From Streptomyces sp. Tue6028 (lineage in GTDB: Bacteria; Actinomycetota; Actinomycetes; Streptomycetales; Streptomycetaceae): a stretch of DNA of 64,000 nucleotides. The stretch is from NCBI RefSeq assembly GCF_002300165.1, contig NZ_MLCE01000008.1, forward strand, positions 93,032-157,031. The letters are read 5' to 3'. Positions 8,430 through 20,580 of the stretch are shown piece by piece. Under the pieces are notes generated by a model. It searched no databases and was not told the DNA's origin. It saw only the letters and a program-made list of their open reading frames with translations. How positions within the stretch are numbered: the stretch's first letter is position 1; each line of letters opens with the position of its first letter. Position numbers and translations under genes: made by a program.

Positions 8430-9410
8430 TCACTGCCGTGGCGGTGAACTCCGCTCCAGAGCCCGGGACAGCCGGTCCCGGGCCGCGGTGAGCGCGTCGG
8501 TGAGCCCGGCGGGTTCGAGGACCTCGAACTCGAATCCCGTCATCGTCACGTGCACGACCATGACGTCGAGACTGGCCGCCCCGGTCCGCAGGACACAGCT
8601 GTCCGGACCGGCGGCCTCGAGTGTTCCTGCGGACGGTGAGATCCGCTCGGCCGCCTCCTCCAGGGGCACCAGCAGCCGGACGACGGCGTGCGTGGCGTAC
8701 GCGCCGGTGGAGACGCCCTTGGAGACGTACGCGGCGAGGTCCTCGGCCGGTGGGGTGCGGGGCGCGAACCGCGGTCCGTGCGGCGGCCTGGGCGTGACAC
8801 GGTCCACCCGGAAGGTGCGCCAGTCGTCGCGGTCGACGTCCCAGGCGACCAGGTACCAGCGGCGTTCGGTGCACACCAGGCGGTGCGGCTCGACGGTGCG
8901 GCGGGTCGAGGAGCCGCCGTGGTCGCGGTACTCGAACCGGAGCCGCTCGCCGTCGCGGCAGGCGTTGGCCAGTTCGGTGAGGACGGCCGGGTCGACCGCC
9001 GAGGGCTGCGGGCCGCGCAGCATCGGCACGGTGAACGCGTTCAGGGCGCCGATCCTGCGGCGCAGCCGGTGGGGCAGCACCTGTTCCAGCTTGGCGAGGG
9101 CGCGTACGGAGGTCTCGCCGATGCCCTCGATGCCCTGGCCGGCGGCCGTGCGCAGGCCGACCGCGACGGCCACCGCCTCGTCGTCGTCCAGCAGCAGCGG
9201 CGGGAGTTCGGCTCCCGCGCCGAGCTGGTAGCCGCCGCCCGTGCCGGGGCTGGCGTTGACCGGATAGCCCAGCTCGCGCAGCCGGTCCACATCGCGCCGG
9301 ACCGTCCTCGGCGTGACGCCGAGACGCTCCGCGAGATCGGCACCCGACCATTCCCGGTGGGCCTGGAGCAGGGACAGCAGACGGAGCAGCCGTGCGGAGG
9401 TGTCCAACAT
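8430..9410 (-). CDS. WYL-domain transcriptional regulator (DeoR-type HTH)
   Basis: A 326-residue regulator. Residues 1-60 form an HTH_11-type winged helix (ADLAERLGVTPRTVRRDVDRL), and residues about 130-320 hold the WYL region with its WYLVAWD core. WYL proteins are DNA-binding regulators whose WYL domain senses a ligand, thought to be a nucleic acid or nucleotide. The start is uncertain: ATG 9410 gives the usual MLDTSARLL beginning of Streptomyces homologues, while ATG 9440 adds ten residues. Two near-identical 18-bp direct repeats lie just upstream and may be its operator. No obvious target gene is adjacent apart from the ABC locus. Confidence 0.85.
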   Translation of the reverse strand: MLDTSARLLRLLSLLQAHREWSGADLAERLGVTPRTVRRDVDRLRELGYPVNASPGTGGGYQLGAGAELPPLLLDDDEAVAVAVGLRTAAGQGIEGIGETSVRALAKLEQVLPHRLRRRIGALNAFTVPMLRGPQPSAVDPAVLTELANACRDGERLRFEYRDHGGSSTRRTVEPHRLVCTERRWYLVAWDVDRDDWRTFRVDRVTPRPPHGPRFAPRTPPAEDLAAYVSKGVSTGAYATHAVVRLLVPLEEAAERISPSAGTLEAAGPDSCVLRTGAASLDVMVVHVTMTGFEFEVLEPAGLTDALTAARDRLSRALERSSPPRQ

Positions 9411-9466
9411 GGGCCCGAGTCTGTCAGCCCTTGCGGACATCTTCGGTCCGCGAGGACTCGGTCTCG

Positions 9467-9520
9467 CGTCGGCATGGACTTCCCTTAGCCAGCTAGGTCC
9501 CCCGTCGGCATGGACTCCCC
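9467..9520. repeat. Two 18-bp direct repeats upstream of the WYL regulator
   Basis: CGTCGGCATGGACTTCCC at 9467-9484 recurs at 9503-9520 with one mismatch; the period is 36 bp. They lie 57-110 bp before the WYL start on its coding strand, a plausible place for an autoregulatory site. Confidence 0.5.
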
Positions 9521-9566
9521 CACTGCTGCCGGTCTGCGTAGGGGAGTCCTGGCGGCGGCCGGGGGC

Positions 9567-10853
9567 TCAGGGCCGGTAGGACAGTTGCGGGACCTGGAAG
9601 CAGGTGGAGTTCATGTCGCCCTGGGAGACCCAGCCCCGGCCGTCCTTCCAGCGGGCCACCGACAGGCAGGCCCGCCGTGTCGTCGGCGGCTCGGCCAGCC
9701 GCTCGTACGTGACCGGCAGCAGCAGCCCGCCCGCGGTGTAGGGCTCGCCGCGGTTCATGAAGGCGTCCACGCACGCGCGGGTGACCCCGGCCGCCGTGCA
9801 GGACTTCGCCGCGTCGGCGAACCACCGTGCGGCCGCCCAGCCCTCCAGCTGCCACTGGGAGTGCGACCCGAACCCCTTGGTCGCGTCCCGGAACTCGCGT
9901 ACGGCGGGGTTCGCGGTGTCCTCGTAGTCGCGGCTGGACCCGGTGGCCCACAGGGCGTTGCGGCACCGCGGCGAGTCCTTGTAGTCCTCGGCCACGGTGG
10001 ACGTCCAGTTCTGCACATTGGTGACCTTGGCGATGACCTCGGCGTCCACGTCGTCCATCGCCTTGCACAGCTGCGCGTTGCCGTGCGTGTCGACGGCGTC
10101 GAAGACGAGGTCGGCTCCCCGGTCCTTCAGATCGGCGGCGGCGGCCCGGAAGTTGGGCAACGCGAAGTCGACCTGTTCGGTGACCACCTTGTAGCCCTCG
10201 GCCTTCAGACCCTGGGTGACGAGCCGGGCGTAGGCGGCCGACGCGGACTGGTTGTAGGAGACGACGGCGGCCGTGCGGGCGCCGTGCACGCGCTTGAAGT
10301 AGCGGTACACCTCGGTACCCCCGTACAGGTTCCCGCCCCAGCCCGGCGTTCCGTCCCGGGGCGCGAGACTCCCGTAGATCCCGTACAGGTGCGGGTAGGT
10401 GTCGTACGCCGGCCCGATGGGCTGGCCCCCGATGTCGGGCACGCGCGCGTGCGACACGCGCGGGGCGCCGGCGTAGTCGAGGGCCGTGGTCGCGACGAGT
10501 GCGACGACCTTGTCCTCGTCGATCAGCCGGTGCACGCACTCGTTGTTGCCGACACCGCTGCCGCCGTCGTCGCACAGCCGCACCTCTACGCGGCGCCCGT
10601 CGATGCCACCACGGGCGTTGAGGCGGTCGAAGTAGGCCTTCGCCCCGTCGCGCGGGCCGGTGAAGGCCGAGCCGCCGACGGGGCTGGTGGCACTGGTGAC
10701 GATGCCGACCCGGATCGGGGCGGTGCCTCCCTGCCGGGTGGGGGTGGACCGGTTCTCGAAGTCGCTCTCGGGGAGGCGGCTGCCGCAGGCCGTGCCCAGC
10801 AGGAGGAGCAGCGCGAGGGCGAGCGCCTCAGCAGCCGGGGCCGGGCGACTCAT
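9567..10853 (-). CDS. Branched-chain amino acid-type ABC substrate-binding lipoprotein
   Basis: A 428-residue periplasmic-binding-fold lipoprotein. The signal peptide ends in a lipobox LGTAC with C23 as the lipidated cysteine. The mature part resembles LivJ/LivK and amide-binding (Peripla_BP_6) proteins: IRVGIVTSATSPVGG at the N-terminal lobe and FDAVDTHGNAQL in the middle. It would deliver ligand to the LivH-LivM-LivG fusion encoded divergently from 11973. The ligand need not be a branched-chain amino acid; amides and urea use the same fold. Its start overlaps the 3' end of the lipoprotein gene upstream by 26 nt, so the two are co-transcribed. Confidence 0.88.
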   Translation of the reverse strand: MSRPAPAAEALALALLLLLGTACGSRLPESDFENRSTPTRQGGTAPIRVGIVTSATSPVGGSAFTGPRDGAKAYFDRLNARGGIDGRRVEVRLCDDGGSGVGNNECVHRLIDEDKVVALVATTALDYAGAPRVSHARVPDIGGQPIGPAYDTYPHLYGIYGSLAPRDGTPGWGGNLYGGTEVYRYFKRVHGARTAAVVSYNQSASAAYARLVTQGLKAEGYKVVTEQVDFALPNFRAAAADLKDRGADLVFDAVDTHGNAQLCKAMDDVDAEVIAKVTNVQNWTSTVAEDYKDSPRCRNALWATGSSRDYEDTANPAVREFRDATKGFGSHSQWQLEGWAAARWFADAAKSCTAAGVTRACVDAFMNRGEPYTAGGLLLPVTYERLAEPPTTRRACLSVARWKDGRGWVSQGDMNSTCFQVPQLSYRP

Positions 10854-11358
10854 TGCCGCTCAACTGGACCAGTGCGCACAGGGTCTTGACGGATACCTTC
10901 CAGGTGCCGTCCTGTTCGACGGCCGTCCCGGAGGCGCCCGGCAGCGCGGTCGCGCCCTTCAGGGTCAGCGAGTACGTGACGTCCGCGTCCCGCGGTGACG
11001 TGAACTCGATCTCCTCGACGTGCGCCTGCACCTCCTGGCCGCGCTTGTCGCCGTTGAAGCTCTTCAGGACTTGGGTCATGGCGTCGCCGTTCTCCAGGAC
11101 GCTCTGCTTGTCCTTCTGAGGGACGGCGGGATCGAAGAACTTCTCCCAGTTCCGCTCGATCTCCTTCTCGGCTGCCGCCGGGTCGGACGGGGCGGTGGCG
11201 CTGGGCGAGGGGTCGGCGGACCGCTCCACGGAGGGCGCGGGCGGGGCGCCGCCTCCACCGCCGCTGTCGTCGCCGCATGCCGTGAGGGCGGCGGCGAGGA
11301 CGAGAACCGCCGCCGCTGCCCGGCCACTTGGCCGCCTGAGTTCGCTCCCGAGAACCAT
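10828..11358 (-). CDS. Lipoprotein of unknown function, possibly NTF2-like
   Basis: A 176-residue protein. The signal peptide ends in LTAC (C28 lipidated), then a Gly run and Ser/Pro-rich spacer (30-70). The globular part (about 75-175) has an alpha-helix (EKEIERNWEKFF) followed by strands with VEEIEFTSPRDADVTYSL and DGTWKVSVKTLC, the order seen in NTF2-like small lipoproteins. That fold call is by eye. It is co-transcribed with the substrate-binding lipoprotein (26-nt overlap) and divergent from the transporter genes, so it may be an accessory of the same uptake system. ATG 11358 was chosen over longer frames because the signal peptide begins there. Confidence 0.65.
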   Translation of the reverse strand: MVLGSELRRPSGRAAAAVLVLAAALTACGDDSGGGGGAPPAPSVERSADPSPSATAPSDPAAAEKEIERNWEKFFDPAVPQKDKQSVLENGDAMTQVLKSFNGDKRGQEVQAHVEEIEFTSPRDADVTYSLTLKGATALPGASGTAVEQDGTWKVSVKTLCALVQLSGNESPGPGC

Positions 11359-11479
11359 CTGGCTCACCACCGGGTGTAGTCCGGGCCATGTGCGCCCGGT
11401 GCTTTCAGGGTCAGCTTCCAGAAGGCATAGTGCAAGCCATTGGCTGACATGGACAGACACACGACGTGTGGGAGCCCGG

Positions 11480-11962
11480 ATGCGGACATCTCGACTGCGG
11501 ACCGTGCACCCCGTCCTGTGGGCCGGGTGGGCCGCGCTCGCCGCCGGAGCGGTGCTGTGCGTCATCGGCTGGTACGGCATCTCGGGCGAGCGCTACGCGG
11601 AGCGCCAACTGCCGTATCTCGCCTCGTGCACGGTGCCCGGCGCGGCGCTGATCATCGCGGGCGCGGTGCTGCTCACGCACGGCAGGAACGCACTGGCCGC
11701 GGCGCGCGTCGAGGAGTTGTACGGACTGCTGGTGGCGACCGAGCCCGCCGGGGCGGCGGAGTCGGGGGGCGCCGTGAGCGCGCCCCTGGCCTCCAGCGGC
11801 GACCTGTCGATGGTGCCGGGCGGCACGCTGTGGCATCGCGCCGACTGCCCGCTGGTCGCCGGGAAGGCGGAGGCGGTGCCGGTGGACTCGCGGGTCCTGG
11901 CCGGCGGGGAACTCGGGCCGTGCCCGATCTGCGAGCCGTCCGCAGCCGGTCCGGGCGACTGA
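11480..11962 (+). CDS. Small membrane protein with C-terminal Cys motif
   Basis: A 160-residue protein with two membrane helices (about 11-31 and 50-69). A soluble tail follows, with HRADCPLV and GPCPICEP, a His plus three cysteines that could bind a metal. I do not recognise a named family. GGGAG lies 6 nt before the ATG. It is 10 nt before the LivH-LivM-LivG fusion on the same strand, so it is probably part of that uptake operon. The 121-bp gap to the divergent lipoprotein gene must hold both promoters. Confidence 0.65.
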   Translation: MRTSRLRTVHPVLWAGWAALAAGAVLCVIGWYGISGERYAERQLPYLASCTVPGAALIIAGAVLLTHGRNALAAARVEELYGLLVATEPAGAAESGGAVSAPLASSGDLSMVPGGTLWHRADCPLVAGKAEAVPVDSRVLAGGELGPCPICEPSAAGPGD

Positions 11963-11972
11963 CGGCCCTCCC

Positions 11973-14900
11973 GTGGCGTCCCTGACGTACGACCTCACGC
12001 TCGCCGGTCTCTCGGTGGGAAGTGCCGCCGCGCTCACCGGGGTCGGTCTGATCGTCACGCACCGCGCCACCGGGGTGCTCAACTTCGCGCACGGCGCCGT
12101 CGCCATGGTGTGCGCCTTCCTGCTGCGTCAGTTCACCGTCGAGTGGGGCTGGCCGCTCGCGCTCGGTACGGCCGTGACCCTGCTCGTGGTGGCCCCCGCC
12201 ATCGGGGTGGCGCTGGAGCGCTTCGTGTTCCGGCCGCTGGCCGTGCTCGGCGGCGACCCGGCGCAGACGCTGGTCGCGTCGATCGGCGTCTTCGTGCTGC
12301 TGGTCGGCGGGGCGGCACTGGTGTGGGGCACCGGGGCACGGGCCGACGCGCCGACCGTGGTGTCGGCCGACCCCTGGGGGCAGCTGGCGGTGGCCCTCGC
12401 GCTCGCCGCGGGCGTGGGCGCCGTACTTCGCTCGCCGAGGGGACGCCCGCTGGGCTCGCGGCGGCGGACCCGCTTCGCCATCGAACTGCGCGCCGTCGTC
12501 GACGACCGCCCGCTCGCCGTGCTCGGCGGCATCGACGCCGACCGGGTGGCGGCGGCCGGCTGGGCCTTCGGCTCCTTCACGGCGGGTCTGACCGGCGTGC
12601 TCCTCGCCCCGTACGTGCGTCTGGACCCGTACGGGATGCCGCTGCTGGTCATGGAGGTGATGGCGGTGGCGGTGGCCGCGCGGATGCGCAGTCTCCCCGT
12701 CGCCGTCGTGGTGGCCCTCGGTGTGGCGGTCGGGCAGAGCCAGTTGACCCGGCTGCACCCCGCGGGCCGCGCCGAACCGCTGCTCCAGGCGGTCGGCGCG
12801 AACCTGTTCGTGGTGGCGCTGCTGTTCTCGGCGCTCGTCCTGCCCGGCGTCGGCACCCGTGACGCGCTGCCGCGCACGGCGACGGCCCGCGTGGCGACGC
12901 CGCCGGGGGCGTGGATCGTGGCGGTCGTCCTCTTCCTGCTGCCCCTCGGGTTCGCCGGCTCGGACCTGCACACGTCGGTCCAGGTGCCGGCGTTGGGCGT
13001 GGTGCTGCTGTCGTTGGTCGTGGTCACCGGCCGCGGCGGTCAGATCTCGCTGGGGCAGGCCGCGTACGCGGGTCTGGGCGCCCTCTTCACGGCGCTGCTC
13101 GCCGCGGGCCGCTTCCCCGGCCTGCCGCGCCTTCCCGAACTGGCCGCGCTCGCCGTGGCCGTGCTCCTGGTCGCGCCGCTCGGTGTGCTGACCGGCTGGC
13201 CGGCCATCCGGCGGCACGGCCTGGCGCTCGCGCTCGCGACGTTCGCCGTGGGGGTGGGGGTCAGCCGGTTCGTCTTCGCCCAGCCGTACGCCACGTCGGG
13301 GCTGTCCCTCGGCCGCCCGGCCGGCTTCGGCGGCGACCGGGCGTACTACGTGCTCGAACTGGGGCTGCTGGCAGCCGCGTTGCTGGCGGCGAACGCTCTG
13401 CGCCGGGGACGGACGGGCCGCGCCCTCGCCGCCCTGCGCGACCACGAGCCGGGCGCCTCGGCGGCGGGCGTCCGCGTCCCGGCCCTGAAGCTGGCCGCGT
13501 TCGTCGCGGGTGCCGCGCTGGCCGCGCTGGGCGGCGGGATGCTCGGCATGGGGCTGCGCGCCTTCGACGCCACGGCCTACGACCCGGTCCGCGGGCTGCT
13601 GTGGTTCGCGGCGGTCGTGGTCCTCGGCGCGGACAGCGTCCTCGGCGCACTGGCCGCGGCGGCGCTGCTGGTGGGCCTCGACGCGGGGGCGCGCGGCGGC
13701 GTCGCGGCGGCCCTGGTCGGCGTCCTGGCGGTCCTCGTCGGCCGGTTCCCCGGCGGTCCCTACGAGGCGCTGCGCACGGCGGCCTCCCGCCTCCGGCTGC
13801 GCCGCGAGGTGTCCTTGACCCCGCTGGGGTCGCGGGTACGCCGGCGGCTGCTGCCCGTGGCGACCCGGCCGGCCGACCGCCCCGCACCGCGCTCCGGCAC
13901 GCCGGTCCCTGCCGCCGTACCCGCACCCCGCAGCGGCCAGGGCCACACCGCCCCACCCGGCCCGCACACCCGGCCTCGGCCCACTCCTCCGCCGTCCACG
14001 CCCACCCGGCCCGGCGACCACCACCCCTCGCCGCTCTCCGGCACGCCGGGCCCCGCTGCCCGTACCGGCCCGGGCCACACCTTCCAGCCCGCCCCGGGCA
14101 CCGTCCGGAGCGACACCACCCCAGCCGGCCCGCACACCCGGCCGGGAGCCACTCCCCCGCCGTCCCCGCACACCCGGCCGGGGGCGGCGGCACCCTCGCC
14201 GCCCCGCGGCCGGCCCGGAGCGACCGCTCCCGCGCCGCGCGGCTCCCTGCCCGGAGCGGCCGTCCCATCGGGGCACCGCACCCGGCCGGGGGCCGTCTCC
14301 GCTCCCCCGGCGGGCGCCGAGCCGCGGGCTCCCCTCTCCGTGTCCCTGCGCGCCCGCGGTCTGCGCGTCGGGTACGGCGGGTTCACCGCCCTCGACGGGG
14401 TCGACCTGGACGTCCGGTCCGGACGCGTCACGGCCGTCGTCGGGCCCAACGGCGCCGGGAAGAGCACGCTCTTCCACTGTCTCGCCGGCACGCTGCGGCC
14501 GTCGGGCGGGCGGGTGCTGCTCGGCGGGCGGGACATCACCCGGCTCCCCGCGCACGCGCGCACCCGGCTGGGGATCGCGCGGACCTTCCAGCAGCTCGCC
14601 GTCTTCCCCACCCTGACCGTGGCCGAGAACGTCCGGGTCGGTGCCGAGCAGGGTCGGACCACCGATCCGGAGGCCGCGGAACGGGCGTTGCGGCTCCTCG
14701 GCCTCGACGGGCCGGTGCGGGCGTTCCCCGCGGCGGGGCTGCCCACCGGCACGCTCCGCCGCGTCGAGCTGGCCCGGGCGCTCGCGGGGAGTCCCCGGGT
14801 ACTGCTGCTGGACGAGCCCGCGGCAGGACTCGACGCCCCCGAAGTGACCGCGCTGGCGCGGGTGCTGCGGGCGCTCGCCGCGGACGGCACCGCCCTCCTC

Positions 14901-15019
14901 GTCGTCGAGCACGACCTCGATCTCGTCGCCGACCTGGCGCACACCGTCCACGTCATGGTGGCGGGACGGATCGTCACGTCCGGCCCCGCCGACCGCGTAC
15001 TGGAGAGGGGGTACGGCGG

Positions 15020-15023
<4 letters not shown>
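11973..15023 (+). CDS. Fused LivH-LivM-LivG branched-chain amino acid-type ABC transporter
   Basis: A 1016-residue fusion. Residues 1-290 are a LivH-like permease (LNFAHGAVAMV), 300-610 a LivM-like permease (GQISLGQAAYAGLGA), and 791-1016 a LivG-like ATPase. The ATPase has Walker A GPNGAGKS (about 824-831), Walker B LLLDEP (about 945-950) and the switch histidine in VVEHD. Its signature is LPTGTLRRVELA instead of a canonical LSGGQ, a looser form than the usual LPYGQQRR of LivG. A Pro/Gly/Thr-rich linker (615-790) with repeated PHTRPG joins permease and ATPase. These are normally three polypeptides. The downstream livF-like gene overlaps by GTGA. Confidence 0.88.
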
Positions 15024-17688
<2,665 letters not shown>

Positions 17689-18462
17689 GTGCCGCGCATG
17701 CTCGACGTCAGCGACGACGTACGCGCCGAGATCGGCGACGAAGAAGCCGACCGGCTGCTCGCCGGAGAGAACGCCCCCGGCAGTTACGACTGCACGTCCT
17801 GCCGCACCCCGGGCGACTCGGAACAGGAGCGGACCAGCACCGTCCTGTTCATCGGCGACGAGACCGCCGTCCTCGCCTTCGCCCACGCCACCTGCCTGCC
17901 CTCGCAGGTCGTGCAGGTCACCGAGGAGCAGCTGCAGGGCGCCGTCCGCTCGATCCACCCCGACGGCATCCCCACCGAGTTCGTTCCGGAGCAGGCCGTA
18001 CTGGGTGTCACCAGCGGACTCGTGCTGATCAACGGCGAGTTGCACCCGGCGCTCGTCGTCGAGCCGACCGGCCCCATCGTGCGCCCCGGCTCGACCGACA
18101 TCGGCGACGACTTCCTCCCCCTCCTCATCGAGCAGGGCTTCATGCCGGTGACCGCGGTGAACGGGGTGCCCCCGGTCCTGCACGGCTGGTCCGTGCTGCT
18201 CGCCATGGGCCAGCTGCACGCCGTGCTCCAGCCGGGCACCGGCGGTGGCTCCCCCGTCGCCTGGTGGCAGGCCCACCAGGCGCTCCAGGTCGCCGAGAGC
18301 TGGCGGTCGGCCGCCAACAAGCACCAGCAGGTGCTCCTGTTCGCGGCCCCGGTCGGCTCGATCGGCCGCCAGCCCCGCGAGGACCTGCTGCGCGACGCGC
18401 TGGACAAGGCGGCGGCCAACGGAAAGCTCGTCGCCGCCACCATGCCGCTCGCGGGCACCTGA
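17689..18462 (+). CDS. Conserved Streptomyces protein of unknown function
   Basis: A 257-residue soluble protein that I cannot assign to a characterised family. The N-terminal third contains a possible zinc pair (YDCTSCRTPGDSEQ, C35 and C38) with a later His-Ala-Thr-Cys (about 67-70). The remainder is alternating hydrophobic strands (VLGVTSGLVLINGELHPALV) without enzyme motifs. GTG 17689 has GAGGAG 6 nt upstream, a better arrangement than the ATG at 17698. It stands alone, divergent from the Rpf gene. Confidence 0.75.
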   Translation: MPRMLDVSDDVRAEIGDEEADRLLAGENAPGSYDCTSCRTPGDSEQERTSTVLFIGDETAVLAFAHATCLPSQVVQVTEEQLQGAVRSIHPDGIPTEFVPEQAVLGVTSGLVLINGELHPALVVEPTGPIVRPGSTDIGDDFLPLLIEQGFMPVTAVNGVPPVLHGWSVLLAMGQLHAVLQPGTGGGSPVAWWQAHQALQVAESWRSAANKHQQVLLFAAPVGSIGRQPREDLLRDALDKAAANGKLVAATMPLAGT

Positions 18463-18572
18463 GCCGGCCCCCGGGGAGCCCGGGCGCGAAAGTGCGCCGG
18501 GCACACTCCGGTTGACCTGCGAAAGCGACGTGGTGGCCGCATCCGTTGGGCGGCGGGGTCGTTGGCACATAC

Positions 18573-18971
18573 GTGCACACCTACGAAGCCCCCCGCCGCC
18601 GGCCCTTCCAGCCGGACGCGCCCGCGCGATCGGCTCAGGACACCTCGGGCGGTCCATCGGCCACGCCGATCTACGACGCGCTGTACGCCGAGTGGCTCAG
18701 GACCTTCAGGACCCTGCCCGGCGACCGGCACGGCGAAGAGGATATGGGCTTCACGGCCTTCGGGAGCATGCCGCGCGGTGCGACCTCGTACGGCGCGTCC
18801 AGCTCGTACAACTCCTACAGCGCGGGTGCGCACTCCGCGCGGCAGAGTGCCGTGCAGCAGGGCCACACCACGACGGCGACGGCCATCTGGCAGCCGAGCG
18901 GGCGGCAGCACGGCACCGGGTGGCACCACGTCCCCGCCGCGCTGCCGCCCGCACCGCGTCGGGGTCTCTGA
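18573..18971 (+). CDS. Conserved Streptomyces protein of unknown function, Ser/His-rich
   Basis: A 132-residue protein. A short central motif (IYDALYAEWLRTFRTLPGDR, about 33-52) looks like an amphipathic helix and is the part I associate with Streptomyces homologues. The C-terminal half is low-complexity Ser/Gly/His/Thr, with no membrane helix or signal. GTG 18573 was chosen because homologues begin near VHTYE; a TTG at 18546 is the alternative. The gene ends 8 nt before a strong terminator shared with der. Confidence 0.55.
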   Translation: MHTYEAPRRRPFQPDAPARSAQDTSGGPSATPIYDALYAEWLRTFRTLPGDRHGEEDMGFTAFGSMPRGATSYGASSSYNSYSAGAHSARQSAVQQGHTTTATAIWQPSGRQHGTGWHHVPAALPPAPRRGL

Positions 18972-18978
18972 CCCCGCC

Positions 18979-19023
18979 CATGAGGAAGGGCCGGCTCCCC
19001 GGGGGAGCCGGCCCTTCCTCATG
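18979..19023. terminator. Bidirectional terminator between the 18573 gene and der
   Basis: A perfect 21-bp stem (18979-18999 with 19003-19023) and a 3-nt loop lie between two convergent genes, 4 nt after the der stop codon. Confidence 0.85.
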
Positions 19024-19027
19024 TCTG

Positions 19028-20503
19028 CTACTTCTTCTTCGCGCCGCGCTTCTCGCGCACCCGCACCGAGATGTGCAGCGGCGTGCCCTCGAAGCCGAAC
19101 TCCTCGCGCAGCCGGCGCTCGATGAAGCGACGGTAGCCGTGCTCGATGAAGCCGGAGGCGAAGAGCACGAACCGCGGGGGCTTGGTGCCCGCCTGCGTGC
19201 CGAACAGGATGCGGGGCTGCTTGCCGCCCCGGATCGGGTGCGGGTGGGCGGCGACCAGCTCGCCGAGGAAGGCGTTCAGCCTGCCGGTCGGGACGCGGGT
19301 CTCCCAGCCGGCCAGGGCGGTCTCGATCGCCGGGACGAGCTTCTCCATGTGACGGCCCGTGCGCGCCGAGACGTTGACGCGCGGCGCCCACGCCACCTGG
19401 CCGAGCTCGGTCTCGATCTCGCGCTCCAGGTAGTAGCGGCGCTCCTCGTCGAGGGTGTCCCACTTGTTGAAGGCGAGGACGATCGCACGGCCCGCCTCGA
19501 CCGCCATGGTGACGATGCGCTGGTCCTGCACGGAGATCATCTCGGACGCGTCGATCAGGATGACGGCGAGCTCGGCCTTCTCGACGGCGGCGGCCGTGCG
19601 CAGCGAGGCGTAGTAGTCGGCGCCCTGCTGGAGGTGGACGCGCTTGCGGATGCCCGCCGTGTCCACGAACTTCCAGGTGACACCGCCGAGTTCGATGAGC
19701 TCGTCGACCGGGTCGCGGGTGGTGCCCGCGAGTTCGTTGACGACGACGCGTTCCTCGTTCGCCACCTTGTTGAGCAGCGACGACTTGCCGACGTTCGGGC
19801 GGCCGATGAGGGCGATGCGGCGCGGTCCGCCAACGGCGGAGCCGAAGGTCTGCGCGGGGGCCTCGGGCAGCGCCTCCAGGACCGCGTCGAGCATGTCGCC
19901 GGTGCCGCGGCCGTGCAGCGCGGAGACCGGGTGCGGCTCGCCGAGACCGAGGGACCACAGGTACGAGGCGTCGGCCTCACCGCTCGGGCCGTCCACCTTG
20001 TTGGCGCACAGGACGACGGGCTTGCCCGCCTTGCGCAGCAGGCGGACGACGGCCTCGTCGGTGTCGGTGGCGCCGACCTTGGCGTCGACGACGAAGACGA
20101 CCGCGTCGGCGGCCTCGATCGCGTACTCGGCCTGCGCGGCCACCGACGCGTCGATGCCGAGGACGTCCTGCTCCCAGCCGCCGGTGTCGACGACCTTGAA
20201 GCGGCGGCCCGCCCACTCGGCCTCGTAGGTGACACGGTCACGGGTGACGCCCGGCTTGTCCTCGACGACCGCCTCACGGCGGCCGATGATCCGGTTCACC
20301 AGGGTCGACTTGCCGACATTGGGACGGCCGACGACGGCGAGGACGGGCAGCGGGCCGTGGCCCGCCTCCTCGATCGCGCCCTCGACGTCCTCGATGTCGA
20401 AGCCCTCTTCCGCGGCGAGCTCCATGAACTCCGCGTACTCGACGTCGCCGAGTGCCCCGTGGTCGTGCTCTGCCGAGCCCTCGGGCTGGATGTGGTCGTT
20501 CAT
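19028..20503 (-). CDS. der: Ribosome-assembly GTPase Der (EngA)
   Basis: A 491-residue double-GTPase acting in 50S subunit assembly. After an acidic N-terminal extension (1-50) come GTPase domain 1 (GRPNVGKS about 59-66, DTGG, NKVD) and GTPase domain 2 (GRPNVGKSS about 230, [12 protein letters not shown]). A C-terminal KH-like domain follows (about 395-491), ending in a basic RGAKKK tail. ATG 20503 is preceded by GAGG at about 11 nt; the longer frame lacks a ribosome site. It follows cmk and plsC on the same strand, the usual actinobacterial order. Confidence 0.96.
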   Translation of the reverse strand: MNDHIQPEGSAEHDHGALGDVEYAEFMELAAEEGFDIEDVEGAIEEAGHGPLPVLAVVGRPNVGKSTLVNRIIGRREAVVEDKPGVTRDRVTYEAEWAGRRFKVVDTGGWEQDVLGIDASVAAQAEYAIEAADAVVFVVDAKVGATDTDEAVVRLLRKAGKPVVLCANKVDGPSGEADASYLWSLGLGEPHPVSALHGRGTGDMLDAVLEALPEAPAQTFGSAVGGPRRIALIGRPNVGKSSLLNKVANEERVVVNELAGTTRDPVDELIELGGVTWKFVDTAGIRKRVHLQQGADYYASLRTAAAVEKAELAVILIDASEMISVQDQRIVTMAVEAGRAIVLAFNKWDTLDEERRYYLEREIETELGQVAWAPRVNVSARTGRHMEKLVPAIETALAGWETRVPTGRLNAFLGELVAAHPHPIRGGKQPRILFGTQAGTKPPRFVLFASGFIEHGYRRFIERRLREEFGFEGTPLHISVRVREKRGAKKK

Positions 20504-20580
20504 GAAGTCCGTACCTCGTCGTTCATTCGTGGTGATCGGTGGACCGCCCGCCTCCGGGAGATCCACTACTCAAGTGTCGC

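Noticed and set aside
9441..9566. Attachment or integration site from the direct repeats
   Set aside because: There is no tRNA, integrase or mobile gene nearby; the repeats suit a regulator site better.
11673..14951. Long minus-strand open frame of about 1090 residues opposite the Liv fusion
   Set aside because: Composition is Arg/Gly/Glu/His low complexity, as expected for a shadow frame in high-GC DNA; the plus-strand fusion has clear ABC motifs.
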